64,000 bases of DNA from an uncultured Muribaculaceae bacterium (GTDB lineage: Bacteria > Bacteroidota > Bacteroidia > Bacteroidales > Muribaculaceae), in assembly GCA_934590135.1 (NCBI GenBank), contig CAKTOT010000001.1, positions 34,535 to 98,534 of the forward strand. Direction: 5' to 3'. The stretch's first letter is position 1. Every line of letters starts with the position of its first letter. The position numbers and the translations under genes are program-made. Below, piece by piece: positions 31,351 to 41,127 of this stretch. The notes below the pieces were generated by a model. That model worked only from the letters and a program-made list of their open reading frames with translations, searched no databases and had not been told where the DNA came from.

Positions 31351-34300
31351 TTATTTGACATAGACTTTGGCGACTTTGCCGTTGGCGCTGCGGCGTACGT
31401 AGATGCCGGGGGTCAGGTTGTCGGCGTCCACGCGGATGCCTTGCAGGTTGAAGTACTCGGCAGCGGCGTTGTCGTCTACGGTGATGTCATCAATGGCACC
31501 GGTGTAGAAGAATACTTTATTGGATTCGCCGGACTCGATGCCGTTTTGGATGGCGGTGACGTAGTAGTTTCCTTGTTTTGCATCGGGAATGATGACGGAA
31601 GTATCGGTCAGACCTTCGCGAATCTTCTCGCCTTCGCAATACAGGTTGTAGGTGATGCCGTCAGCGTCCTGAGTTTTGTTTACAGTCTGGTCATCGTTGG
31701 CCAGGACGGCTTTAATGGCCCAGTTGTAGTTGAGCTTGAACTTCACGGACAGACGATACCAGTATCCGGGGGCGCCGCTGTTGGTGAGGATGTCACCCTT
31801 GTCGGGGTCGCTGGGGAATGTGCCGTCTTCCATAACATCAACGCCGAGGGGCTTGATGCCTGATTCGTGCGACAGAGTGTAGCCTATATACAGGTCGGCA
31901 CCTTCCTTGATGAGGTACGGCTCGTTGAGGCGCACGTCATTCCAACCGGTGGTGACTGTGGATACAGGCTGGTGGTATACGATATTTTCGTCTTCGGCGA
32001 TTTCGATGGCCACGTCAGATACGTCCGTAGAGTAGAGGCCGAACATAATGTGGTCGATGCGTTGACCAATGTATGGTTTCAGGTCTTCCTTGGCAAAGCG
32101 GATGAATGCGTGGGGCGTGAGGTCTTTGCCGGTAAGTCCGAGACCACCGATCTTGGTGCCCTGAACATAGGTCATCGTGAGTGCTTGGTCGGGTGATTTC
32201 CAGGTGAGGTTGAGGCCGTCGGCAGTGGATGTGCCGGTGAGTGCGTAGGGTGCTACACCCTTTTGAACGATGGGGCGGCTTACGGTGAAGGAGCGTGTGG
32301 CGGGCGATTCCCAGTTGTTTTCGTATACGGCGGTGATGTAGTATGTATACTCATTGAACGACGGCAACTTGTCGATGTAAGCCATTTCGGTAGTGGTGGC
32401 AATGACCTCGCCGTTGCGGTATATGTTGAATTTCAGCGGTTTGGGTCTGTTAGCTGCCTTGGCTATCACCTTCGGAGCGTTTTTGGTGTATACAGCATCG
32501 ATGGGTTCTTCGGTTGCTTGTACCGGGCTGATACCCAGGCTTGCGGCATTGCTCATTGAGATAGCCTGTTCGGTTGTTGAGCCGGATTCGCCCTCGGTGA
32601 CGTAAGCGTCTATAAAGAGGTTGTTGTCAGTGGCTTCTGCGGATACGGTGGCAAGGTTTATCCAGTTGAGACCGTTGGTGAGGCTTATGCGTGCGCCGCC
32701 GGTTTTCAGCGGGCCTGCGTCGACGATCAGCGCTTGAGCTTTGGCCGGTATAGTGCCGCTATAAGCAAGGTAGAGGTCTTCTTCGCCGGTGATTTCGACA
32801 GGCGTTTCCAGCGGTGCTGTATATATGGCGAGCGGGCTTATTTCGCCGTCTTTGAAGGATAGTTCGGCAAGGGCCTTGCCTTTGGCGGTGTATACGCCTA
32901 CTTTGAAATCGCCGATGGCTTCGCCGATAGCAAATTTCAAGCGATTAATTTTCATACCTTTGTATGCTGCGAGTTCGTCTTTTGTGAACTGTGAACCCCA
33001 CATCATGGTCATCTCTTCTTCAAAGCCTGTGAGGTACTGAGCGGCATCGCACTTGGACAACTTTTGGTCCATATTCCATGCGATGGAAACCTCGTTGAGT
33101 TCTTTGTTGTAGGCGTGTCCGCTGAGTTCGGGCGCTGCATATTTCTCGGGCAGCGAAACATTTACGGTAAATTCTTCGGGATATGACGTGTAGTAGTCGT
33201 AGTCGGCCTTCAGGGTGTAGATGTAGCTACCGGGGCCGGGCACGGCGTCCGTATATGTGGTGCTCTTGATGCCGGAAGCGATGACTTCGCCGTCGCGAGT
33301 GAGGGTATATCCGGTGGGTGCTTCTTTGGTGGTGGCGCCTTCGAGTGTGGCATACAATGCCCAGTTGCCGGAGAAACCGCCGCTCTTCAGCGTCTTCCAG
33401 GTGGGAGATGTTTTCTCGAAGCCTTTGGAGCTGGGCGATGTAACTGAGAATGTATTACCGAGTACGTCAACGGTTCGGGCTGAGGTGATGCCTATGGGAT
33501 GCTTGCCTGTGGTGTGTAATATATACAGACCGTATGCGTATGTGTGTCCGGGTGTCAGTGCGTAGGGCTCGCTCATTGCAAATGTGCTGACTTCGTTGGC
33601 TTTTATAGCGGCAATTTCGTCTGCGGAAGCGTCTTGTGCGTAGTCGATGACGCCGTCTTTCATTACAAAGAGTTTGACGGCGCTGATCACGGCTTCGGTG
33701 AAGATGGTCTTTATATTTGTAATCTTGGCATTCGTGCCGAAGGCTGTAAGGTCATCGGCAGTGAAGACGTTGCGTATCCATACCTTGGTGTTGGATTTTG
33801 CGGAGCCGCCTATCGAGAGGACAACTTCGTCATTGCCCCAAGTGAGGTTGCTGCCTCCGGTGAGGGGCTCGTTCCATACCAGGACGTGCTTGAAGTCGCC
33901 GGCCCAGGTGTTGTAGCTGTAGTGTGCCGAGGGCGCGGACTTGGCGAAGTCAAGGGTTGTCACCGTGCATGTGGTAGCCGACAGACGATGCTCGTCGGGG
34001 TAGTCGGCTGATACATAGACCTGATGCTTGCCGGCGGGAACGTTGTTCATTACGGCGGTGTACTCTATGACTCCGGAATATTTGTTCTTGGCGCTGGTGA
34101 TGGTGACGTCTTCCGGGTTGTAGAAGTCTCCGTCCATCATTACGCTATAACCCGTGGGGGCTTCGTCTACTTTATTGACGATATTGGCGGTCACCAGGTA
34201 ATCACCGGCGCCGGTGGCTGTCCAGTTTTTGCCGTCGGTGCTGTATAGATCGCCTTTGCCGGGGGCATCGGTGGTCTTGTCCTTCATAAGCACGAAGTCC

Positions 34301-34797
34301 ACATTGTATCCGCCTTCAACTTTGATGGCGAAGATGTATTCGGCATCGGCTTTGATGGTTACGTGATTGTCAAGTTCGATTTTCAGGGTTGTGTTTTTCA
34401 CATATTTGCTGTGGTCGGCCACGCCTTGTGACACGACTACGCCGTTTTCGTATACCAGTCCGGTGACCTTGGCGACATTGCGATACTGTGCGTATGTGAT
34501 GCCGTCCACGACCTGACCCACATAATCCTTGAGGTCTTCGGCCGTAAATTTGGCACCGGCGTATGCAACCTGTGCTTTCTGTAAGTCACCATTGATGAAG
34601 TTGTCTCCATTGTAGTCGTAGTCGTCGTGCCACTGGAGGGTCTTGGGTGCTTCGGGTGCACGCCATTGTAGGCGTACTTGCTGGAAGTAGGCATCGGCTA
34701 CAAGAGTGTGGGCTCCGCCTCGCGTGGCGTAAGCGGGTGTCGCACACAGTATTGCGGCAAGAGCCGCACCGAGGCTACGAGTTAAGGCTTTTTTCAT
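31351..34797 (-). CDS. Large modular T9SS-exported adhesin-like protein
   Basis: The 1148-residue product has a signal peptide (MKKALTRSLGAALAAILCAT). It contains four copies of a ~150-residue module. Each has a segment like FTAEDLKDYVGQVVDGITYA, TADDLTAFGTNAKITNIKTI, TKDELAAYKGMKINRLKFAI or AKEDLKPYIGQRIDHIMFGL, and later an 'LYIGYT' or 'LYLAYSGT' strand. The modules alternate with Fn3-like domains (GYTLTRDGEVIASGIKSTTY). The first module has a DYNGDNFINGD stretch resembling a calcium loop. The final ~45 residues (AEYFNLQGIRVDADNLTPGI, then YVRRSANG) are a T9SS type A tail. The repeats recall the adhesin modules of gingipain-like surface proteins. Ligand unknown. Confidence 0.82.
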   Translation of the reverse strand: MKKALTRSLGAALAAILCATPAYATRGGAHTLVADAYFQQVRLQWRAPEAPKTLQWHDDYDYNGDNFINGDLQKAQVAYAGAKFTAEDLKDYVGQVVDGITYAQYRNVAKVTGLVYENGVVVSQGVADHSKYVKNTTLKIELDNHVTIKADAEYIFAIKVEGGYNVDFVLMKDKTTDAPGKGDLYSTDGKNWTATGAGDYLVTANIVNKVDEAPTGYSVMMDGDFYNPEDVTITSAKNKYSGVIEYTAVMNNVPAGKHQVYVSADYPDEHRLSATTCTVTTLDFAKSAPSAHYSYNTWAGDFKHVLVWNEPLTGGSNLTWGNDEVVLSIGGSAKSNTKVWIRNVFTADDLTAFGTNAKITNIKTIFTEAVISAVKLFVMKDGVIDYAQDASADEIAAIKANEVSTFAMSEPYALTPGHTYAYGLYILHTTGKHPIGITSARTVDVLGNTFSVTSPSSKGFEKTSPTWKTLKSGGFSGNWALYATLEGATTKEAPTGYTLTRDGEVIASGIKSTTYTDAVPGPGSYIYTLKADYDYYTSYPEEFTVNVSLPEKYAAPELSGHAYNKELNEVSIAWNMDQKLSKCDAAQYLTGFEEEMTMMWGSQFTKDELAAYKGMKINRLKFAIGEAIGDFKVGVYTAKGKALAELSFKDGEISPLAIYTAPLETPVEITGEEDLYLAYSGTIPAKAQALIVDAGPLKTGGARISLTNGLNWINLATVSAEATDNNLFIDAYVTEGESGSTTEQAISMSNAASLGISPVQATEEPIDAVYTKNAPKVIAKAANRPKPLKFNIYRNGEVIATTTEMAYIDKLPSFNEYTYYITAVYENNWESPATRSFTVSRPIVQKGVAPYALTGTSTADGLNLTWKSPDQALTMTYVQGTKIGGLGLTGKDLTPHAFIRFAKEDLKPYIGQRIDHIMFGLYSTDVSDVAIEIAEDENIVYHQPVSTVTTGWNDVRLNEPYLIKEGADLYIGYTLSHESGIKPLGVDVMEDGTFPSDPDKGDILTNSGAPGYWYRLSVKFKLNYNWAIKAVLANDDQTVNKTQDADGITYNLYCEGEKIREGLTDTSVIIPDAKQGNYYVTAIQNGIESGESNKVFFYTGAIDDITVDDNAAAEYFNLQGIRVDADNLTPGIYVRRSANGKVAKVYVK

Positions 34798-35213
34798 AGA
34801 ACCTTGATTTGGGGTTAGTTGTGAATAAAATTGAGTAGTTATATCAATACGTGTCTTTTTGTATTCCAAAAAATACGTGTAATGATGCGTCTTTGCGTGA
34901 TATAATTATGTACTAAAGGATAATTCGGGGTTGTGAAAATCGTTTTTTTCACATTTATGTAATTTCCTTTTCGGATGCTCTCTTGCACCATTGCCAAATA
35001 TTATCGGCAGCAAATTTATGTATTTTATGTGAATACACAAGCATGTAACGGATATTTTTTTGCGGGTTGGGAATTTAATTGTAACTTCGTGGAGGCAAAT
35101 GGCGGCCGCGGGCAAGCGGACGGGCCGTGCTGAATGATTTCTCCGGCGCTGATGTCGGCCTCTGCTGCCGCGCATCTGCGTCTTAAAAATAGACCAACGA
35201 AACTGACGCATCA
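34798..35213. other. Intergenic region between divergent adhesin and protease genes
   Basis: No gene seen. It contains the plus-strand promoter at 35059-35089. On the adhesin side it is AT-rich without a clean -7 box; CAAAAAATA near 34857 is only a near match. Confidence 0.6.
35059..35089 (+). promoter_or_regulatory. Promoter of the S41 protease-mfd operon
   Basis: TTTG (35059-35062), 19 bases, then TAACTTCG (35082-35089), one base off TAnnTTTG. It is 125 bases before the protease ATG. Confidence 0.6.
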
Positions 35214-36902
35214 ATGAAGATACGACACATCCTGATGGCGTCGGCGGCGATTCTGGCTATGGCCGGTGTCGCCTTTGCCGGCGTACGCGGTGGCAAGGGA
35301 GCCGCGCATTTCTCCAAATCGGACATCTCGCAAAATCTCAAGCTGTTTAACAGCATTTATAAAGAGTTGACGATGAATTATGTGGATACGTTGGACGCTA
35401 AGGCGACCATGCGTACCGCCATAGACGCTCTGCTCGGGCAAATAGACCCGTATACCGAGTATTTCAGCATCGATGAGCGCGACGATATCACATCGGTGAC
35501 CACGGGCGAGTACGCCGGCATAGGCTCGGTGATACAACGCCGTGACAGCGTGGTGGTGCTGACGGCGCCATCGTGGAATTCGCCGGCGCGTCGTGCCGGC
35601 GTGCGCCACGGGGACGTGCTGATAAGCATTGACGGCGACAGCGTAACCCCGGCAATGGACATCACGGAGGTGAGCCGCCGCCTCAAGGGCCGTCCCGGTA
35701 CGGATGTGCGGCTACGGCTGCGTCGTCCGTGGGTGGGCGCGGACAGCATCCTGGATATTACGGTGACGCGAGGTACCATAACCATCGACCCGCTACCCTA
35801 TTACGGATATATCGGCGATGGTATGGGATATATAGACATCACTACTTTCAACGAGAAGACCGGCACGGAGGTGCGCAATGCAGTGGCGACGCTCAAGCGC
35901 GACCCGCGGGTCAAGAGTCTTGTGCTCGATTTGCGTGACAACGGCGGCGGCATCGTCGACGGCGCCGTGCAGATTGTGTCCAATTTCGTGCCCAAGGGTA
36001 CGGAGGTGCTGACCATTCGCGGTCGCGAAGCTCGCAACCGCCGCACCTACAAGACCACTCAGGCGCCGCAGGACACCAAGATCCCGTTGGTGATATTGGT
36101 CAATGAAGGTACTGCCAGTGCGGCCGAAATTGTTACCGGAGCGCTCCAAGACCTTGACCGCGCCGTCATTGTAGGCCGCCGTACGTTCGGCAAAGGCTTG
36201 GTACAGAATGTGCGCCCGTTGCCGTACGATGGTTTGGTTAAGATTACCACCGGACGCTATTATATACCCAGCGGCCGCCTTATCCAAGCCATAGATTACG
36301 GTCATCGCAACGACGACGGCTCGGTGGCACGCATACCCGATTCACTGACAACGGTATACCATACGGCGGCGGGACGCGAGGTGCGTGACGGCGGCGGTAT
36401 TTCGCCCGATACGACGGTGACGCTGCCCGAAAGCAGCCGTCTGCTATATACGCTCTACAACAACTTCGTAATCGACAATTTTGCCAATCGCTACGCCAAC
36501 ACCCATCCCGAGGTTCCGTCTGACACTCTGGACTGGCATCCGGATAGCACGCTTTTTGATGATTTCAAGGCTTTTGTAGACCCGGCCAAGCTCAAGTATG
36601 ACTCGCCGTATGCGGCCGGTATCAAGTATCTGCGTGATGCCGCACGTGTCGAGGACTATTTGACGCCGGAGGTGAAGTCCGCGCTTGACAGCCTCGAAAA
36701 TATGCTTAAGCCCGACTTGTCGCGCGACATTGAGCGTCGTCGGGTTCAGATTATGGAAATACTTGAGGACGAGATTGCCGCTCGCTATTTCAGTACGCGC
36801 GACCTCTCGGCACGCGCCGTCAAGGACGACCCGGATGTTGCGGCGGCACGCGCCATACTTACTGATATGCGCCGATATAACGCCATATTGCGCAAAAAGT
36901 AA
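35214..36902 (+). CDS. S41-family C-terminal processing protease (CtpA/Prc-like)
   Basis: The 562-residue product has a signal peptide. Its order of domains is standard: an N-terminal helical part (IDPYTEYFSIDE), a PDZ domain (residues about 90-185, GIGSVIQRRDSVVV, GVRHGDVLISIDGD), and the protease core with LVLDLRDNGGG. The catalytic serine is S302 in NEGTASAAEIV and the lysine is K327 in TFGKGLVQ. It cleaves periplasmic proteins at their C-termini. The C-terminal region (about 420-562) holds extra helices seen in Bacteroidetes members. Its stop overlaps the mfd start by one base (TAATG), so the two form an operon. Confidence 0.93.
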   Translation: MKIRHILMASAAILAMAGVAFAGVRGGKGAAHFSKSDISQNLKLFNSIYKELTMNYVDTLDAKATMRTAIDALLGQIDPYTEYFSIDERDDITSVTTGEYAGIGSVIQRRDSVVVLTAPSWNSPARRAGVRHGDVLISIDGDSVTPAMDITEVSRRLKGRPGTDVRLRLRRPWVGADSILDITVTRGTITIDPLPYYGYIGDGMGYIDITTFNEKTGTEVRNAVATLKRDPRVKSLVLDLRDNGGGIVDGAVQIVSNFVPKGTEVLTIRGREARNRRTYKTTQAPQDTKIPLVILVNEGTASAAEIVTGALQDLDRAVIVGRRTFGKGLVQNVRPLPYDGLVKITTGRYYIPSGRLIQAIDYGHRNDDGSVARIPDSLTTVYHTAAGREVRDGGGISPDTTVTLPESSRLLYTLYNNFVIDNFANRYANTHPEVPSDTLDWHPDSTLFDDFKAFVDPAKLKYDSPYAAGIKYLRDAARVEDYLTPEVKSALDSLENMLKPDLSRDIERRRVQIMEILEDEIAARYFSTRDLSARAVKDDPDVAAARAILTDMRRYNAILRKK

Positions 36903-39900
36903 TGAAGACGAAAGCAGTCACATCCACCGTCGGTGGCGATACGCCGCTGGCGGTTGTCAGTGCAGCCTTTGCCGCCGGACGGTCCGAGGCGCTCAAGGCT
37001 CTGTCGCATCGTCGCCGCAGCGTCCTCTATGGCGTCAGCGGCAGTGCCGCCGCGATGGCTCTGGCTGCATTGCCGGCCGGCCGTAAGGCGCTCACCGCGT
37101 TGGTGATAGGCGCCGATAGCGATGATGCGGCGTGCCTGTATGGCGACTTGTGTCGCGTCTCCGGCGACGAGGCCGTGGCCATACTTCCTTCGGGCTATCG
37201 CCGCAGCATCAAGTACGGACAGGAAGACGAGGCTTCGCGCATACTGCGCACGCAGACGCTTACGCGCTTGCTCGGCGAGGAAGGCTCGCATCGCTCGCCG
37301 CTGCGCTTCATTGTATCCTATCCCGAAGCTTTGGCCGAGCGCGTGGCGTCGCGCGACGAAGTCGACAGCCATACCGTCAATCTTCGTGTGGGACAAAGTA
37401 TCGACCCGAAGACATTGCTGCAGACGCTGTTGGACAACGGCTTCAGCAAAGTTGATTACGTCTATATACCCGGGCAGGCGGCCATGCGCGGTGGCATCCT
37501 CGATGTCTTCGGCTTCAATGACGAGCGACCTGTGCGCATCGACTTCTTCGGCGACGATATCGATAGCATTCGCTTTTTTGACGTGGAGACACAATTGTCC
37601 GATGACAAGATAGATAGTGTGTCCATAGCCGCCGATGTCACTCGACTGGCCAAGGCCAGTCCCTCGCTGCTTGAATTTGTGGACGAGAAGACACTGGTGG
37701 CCGTGCGTGCCGGTATAGACGTCTGCGCACGCGTGCGTGCAGTGGCCGCTTCGGACATCGCCGTCAATGCCCTTATGGCCTCTAACGAGGACGGAATGAC
37801 CATCGCGGATATACGCGCCGACATAGTTGACGCCGATGCCTTTGCCGAGCGTTATGACGCCATGCGCCGCATGACGCTGTGCGCCGCGCCCGACCCGGCC
37901 TCGACGGACGCCGAGAAGTCGACGGACACTTCGGCCTCGGAAAGCGGCGGCAAAACATTCCCGGCCACTCTGGACCTGCATTGCTCGCCGCAGGGTATAT
38001 ATCATAAGAATTTTGAACTGATAGCCAAGTCTTTGGGCGACTTTGCCCAAAAGGGTTACAAAATATACATCCTCAGTGACAGCGCTCGTCAGATACAGCG
38101 ACTGCGCGACATCTTTGCCGACCGTGGCGATGAAATAGCCTTCGGCGGTGTCGAAGGCACGTTGCACGAGGGATTTGTAGACCATGAGCATAAGGCGTGC
38201 GTATTCACCGACCACCAGATTTTTGACCGTTTTCATAAGTATACTTTGCGCAGCGAGCGTGCACGCAGCGGCCGCGTTGCGCTGTCGCTCAAGGAATTGG
38301 GTGCAATACGCCCCGGCGATTATATAGTGCACGTAGATCATGGCGTGGGCCGCTTTGCCGGGCTACTGCGCACCAATGTCAACGGGCATACACAGGAGAT
38401 GATTAAGCTTGTCTACCAAAACGAGGATATCGTCTTTGTGTCCATCCACGCGCTGCACAAGCTGTCCAAATATCGTGGTCAGGAAGGCGAGGCGCCCAAA
38501 CTGAACAAGCTTGGCTCGGGAGCGTGGAATCGCATAAAAGAACGCACCAAAAGTCGCCTGAAAGATATAGCTCGCGACCTTATACGTCTGTATGCGGCGC
38601 GTAAGGATCAGCAAGGATATGCCTTTGCGCCGGACAGTTATATGCAGAACGAGCTCGAAGCATCGTTTGTCTACGAAGACACACCGGACCAGATTACGGC
38701 AACGCAGGCTGTCAAAGCCGATATGGAAAGTCCGCGGCCTATGGACCGCCTGATATGCGGCGACGTAGGTTTCGGCAAAACCGAGATAGCCATACGTGCG
38801 GCCTTCAAGGCGGCTGTAGACGGCAAGCAGACCGCCATACTGGTGCCCACTACCGTCTTGGCATACCAGCACTATAATACGTTCAAGGAGCGCCTTAAGG
38901 AGTTCCCGGTACGTGTCGAATATCTGTCGCGCGCTCGCTCGGCCAAGGACACCAAGGCCATACTTGCCGACCTCGCCGATGGAAAAATCGATATTGTCAT
39001 CGGTACGCACAAGCTCATCGGCAAGACCGTGCATTTCCACGACTTGGGATTGCTGATCATAGATGAGGAACAAAAGTTCGGCGTCGCCGTCAAGGAACGC
39101 CTCAAGCAGATGAAAGTGTCGGTGGATACGCTCACCATGAGCGCCACGCCCATACCGCGTACGCTGCAATTCTCGCTTATGGGAGCACGCGACCTTTCGT
39201 CGCTGACCACTCCGCCGGCCAACCGTTACCCCATAGTCACAAATGTGGATACGCTCAGCGATGACTTGCTGTTCGAGGCCATAGGCTTCGAACTGGCACG
39301 CGGAGGCCAGGTATTCATTATCAATAACCGCATCGAAGGACTATACCGACTGCAAAATATGGTGAGCCGCCTTGTCCCGGATGCCCGTTCGGTGGTTGCA
39401 CACGGGCAGATGCCGCCCGAAGCGCTCGAGAAGGCCATTATCGACTTCTCCAATCACGACTACGACATCCTGATAGCTACGACTATTGTCGAATCGGGTA
39501 TCGATATGCCAAATGTCAATACCATCATAGTCAATAATGCGCAAAACTTCGGGCTGAGCGAGTTGCACCAGTTGCGTGGACGCGTGGGCCGCAGTAGCCG
39601 TAAGGCCTTCTGCTACCTACTTGTGCCGCCGGATGCCGAACTCACCGGCGTGGCACGTCGTCGACTGCAAGCCATAGAGAGTTTCAGCGACTTAGGCAGC
39701 GGAATACATATAGCTATGCAGGACCTGGACATTCGCGGTGCCGGCAACCTCCTGGGCGCTGAGCAAAGTGGATTTATCGCCGACTTGGGCTACGAAACCT
39801 ACCAAAAGATACTGAAAGAAGCTGTTACCGAATTGCGTACGCAGGAATTTGCGGACACGATGACGGCGTCCACGGATACCGTCGGCGACGGCGCCACGGG

Positions 39901-40378
39901 CGCCGATGACTTCGTAGCCGACACCACGGTGGAGAGCGATCTCGAGTTGCTGCTGCCTGCCGACTATGTGCCGCAGGAATCCGAGCGCATAAGCCTGTAC
40001 CGCGAATTGGACAGCATCGAGCGTCAGGACGACCTCGAGGCCTTTGCCGCACGACTTGTCGACCGCTTCGGCCCCATTCCGGCGGTGGCTCGCGAGTTGC
40101 TCCTCGTTCCGCGTCTGCGTCGCGATGCACGGCGCTTGGGCATCGAAAAAGTGGTGCTGAAAAACGGCAAGATGTATACCTATTTTGTGGATGCCTCCAA
40201 TGTTGCCTATTATCAATCGGCAATGTTCGGCCGTATGCTCAGCTATCTCAACCTCAACAGCCGCCGAGTGCATATACGCGAAAATGCCGGACGCCGCTCC
40301 TTTGTCATTGATGCCGTCCCGACGGTACATGACGCCGTCTCGGCGCTCGAAACAGCCCTCACCCTCCCCGTATCCTGA
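36902..40378 (+). CDS. mfd: Transcription-repair coupling factor Mfd
   Basis: The 1158-residue product is full length. It contains the UvrB-like N-terminal domains, an RNA-polymerase-interacting domain (IRPGDYIVHVDHGVGRFAGL), and a superfamily 2 DNA translocase with Walker A GDVGFGKTEIA (about residue 620) and the DEEQ box in LLIIDEEQKFGV (about 720). The RecG-like motif LHQLRGRVGRSSRKAFCYL and the C-terminal TRCF domain follow. It removes stalled RNA polymerase from DNA lesions and recruits UvrA. A Thr/Ala/Asp-rich linker (about 985-1010) is a local oddity. The start overlaps the protease stop. Confidence 0.97.
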   Translation: MKTKAVTSTVGGDTPLAVVSAAFAAGRSEALKALSHRRRSVLYGVSGSAAAMALAALPAGRKALTALVIGADSDDAACLYGDLCRVSGDEAVAILPSGYRRSIKYGQEDEASRILRTQTLTRLLGEEGSHRSPLRFIVSYPEALAERVASRDEVDSHTVNLRVGQSIDPKTLLQTLLDNGFSKVDYVYIPGQAAMRGGILDVFGFNDERPVRIDFFGDDIDSIRFFDVETQLSDDKIDSVSIAADVTRLAKASPSLLEFVDEKTLVAVRAGIDVCARVRAVAASDIAVNALMASNEDGMTIADIRADIVDADAFAERYDAMRRMTLCAAPDPASTDAEKSTDTSASESGGKTFPATLDLHCSPQGIYHKNFELIAKSLGDFAQKGYKIYILSDSARQIQRLRDIFADRGDEIAFGGVEGTLHEGFVDHEHKACVFTDHQIFDRFHKYTLRSERARSGRVALSLKELGAIRPGDYIVHVDHGVGRFAGLLRTNVNGHTQEMIKLVYQNEDIVFVSIHALHKLSKYRGQEGEAPKLNKLGSGAWNRIKERTKSRLKDIARDLIRLYAARKDQQGYAFAPDSYMQNELEASFVYEDTPDQITATQAVKADMESPRPMDRLICGDVGFGKTEIAIRAAFKAAVDGKQTAILVPTTVLAYQHYNTFKERLKEFPVRVEYLSRARSAKDTKAILADLADGKIDIVIGTHKLIGKTVHFHDLGLLIIDEEQKFGVAVKERLKQMKVSVDTLTMSATPIPRTLQFSLMGARDLSSLTTPPANRYPIVTNVDTLSDDLLFEAIGFELARGGQVFIINNRIEGLYRLQNMVSRLVPDARSVVAHGQMPPEALEKAIIDFSNHDYDILIATTIVESGIDMPNVNTIIVNNAQNFGLSELHQLRGRVGRSSRKAFCYLLVPPDAELTGVARRRLQAIESFSDLGSGIHIAMQDLDIRGAGNLLGAEQSGFIADLGYETYQKILKEAVTELRTQEFADTMTASTDTVGDGATGADDFVADTTVESDLELLLPADYVPQESERISLYRELDSIERQDDLEAFAARLVDRFGPIPAVARELLLVPRLRRDARRLGIEKVVLKNGKMYTYFVDASNVAYYQSAMFGRMLSYLNLNSRRVHIRENAGRRSFVIDAVPTVHDAVSALETALTLPVS

Positions 40379-40391
40379 CCGCAAAGACACC

Positions 40392-40419
40392 CTCGCCGTG
40401 GTAGAGCATTCTCGGCGAG
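40392..40419. terminator. Small hairpin between mfd and the convergent gene
   Basis: CTCGCCG and CGGCGAG (7 bp) enclose a 14-base loop in the 41-base gap between converging genes. There is no clear T-run. Confidence 0.4.
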
Positions 40420-41031
40420 TTACTTGAAATTGATTAGCGGGAAGAATAGGTCGCGGCGCAACAAAATGTCTGCAATGATGCCAATGCCTATATCGGAGTC
40501 ACATTTATTAAGGTTGATTACAGCATCCTTAGCGGCTTGTGTGATGTGAATAAAGAGTTTGTAGTAATCCTTGAACGGTAATAATATCAAGTAGTGTCGT
40601 CCGTTGGCACTGTTTATAAGCAGATAAGATATAAGCGTTTCAGCTTGGGGTTGGAACTGGCCTAAGACCCATTCGGCATCACCGTCTTTGCCAAGGAAAT
40701 TCAAGCATCTATACTCATTGTCGTTGTAGGAGGAGTAGGTGCCGCCTTCCGATTTGTTGGATGTGGACGAAGATGCAAGGCAGTTGTTTTTACTGTCGTA
40801 TAAACGTAGCGAGAAAATATGCGAGGAACTATTAGACGCATGTGTACCATACATCAGGCGTATCTCACCGTCAAATTGGTAGGTACTGTCGTATGTCTTT
40901 GTGTCATCTACCCGTGGAATAATTGTCGCCTGAATTGTTTCTTGGGCCAATTTTGCATCCGAATGGCCAAATCCGAAGCATAGTAGAGCGATGAATATAA
41001 GCCCTTTTTGTATGGAAAAAAAATCTCGCAT
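40420..41031 (-). CDS. Secreted protein of unknown function
   Basis: The 203-residue product begins with a signal peptide (MRDFFSIQKGLIFIALLCFG, cleavage near HSDA). The mature part has alternating beta strands with YQFDGEIRLMYGTHAS and SHIFSLRLYDSKNNCLASSS, and a C-terminal helical stretch. I do not recognise a domain. Its coding sequence is lower in G+C than its neighbours. The 96-base gap from the lipoprotein gene upstream holds no promoter that I see, so it may be the second gene of that transcript. Confidence 0.65.
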   Translation of the reverse strand: MRDFFSIQKGLIFIALLCFGFGHSDAKLAQETIQATIIPRVDDTKTYDSTYQFDGEIRLMYGTHASNSSSHIFSLRLYDSKNNCLASSSTSNKSEGGTYSSYNDNEYRCLNFLGKDGDAEWVLGQFQPQAETLISYLLINSANGRHYLILLPFKDYYKLFIHITQAAKDAVINLNKCDSDIGIGIIADILLRRDLFFPLINFK

Positions 41032-41127
41032 TGTATTATATTGTATTATATAGTGATGAATGTCCGAGGTGTGGAACGATGTGTATCTGTAACTATGACG
41101 GTATCAGGTCAATCACTCGGCGATATG

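Noticed and set aside
36785..38341. Long open frame of about 518 codons on the minus strand
   Set aside because: It lies antisense to mfd, whose motifs are beyond doubt. The protein has no signal or recognisable domain. Long antisense frames are common in this G+C-rich DNA.
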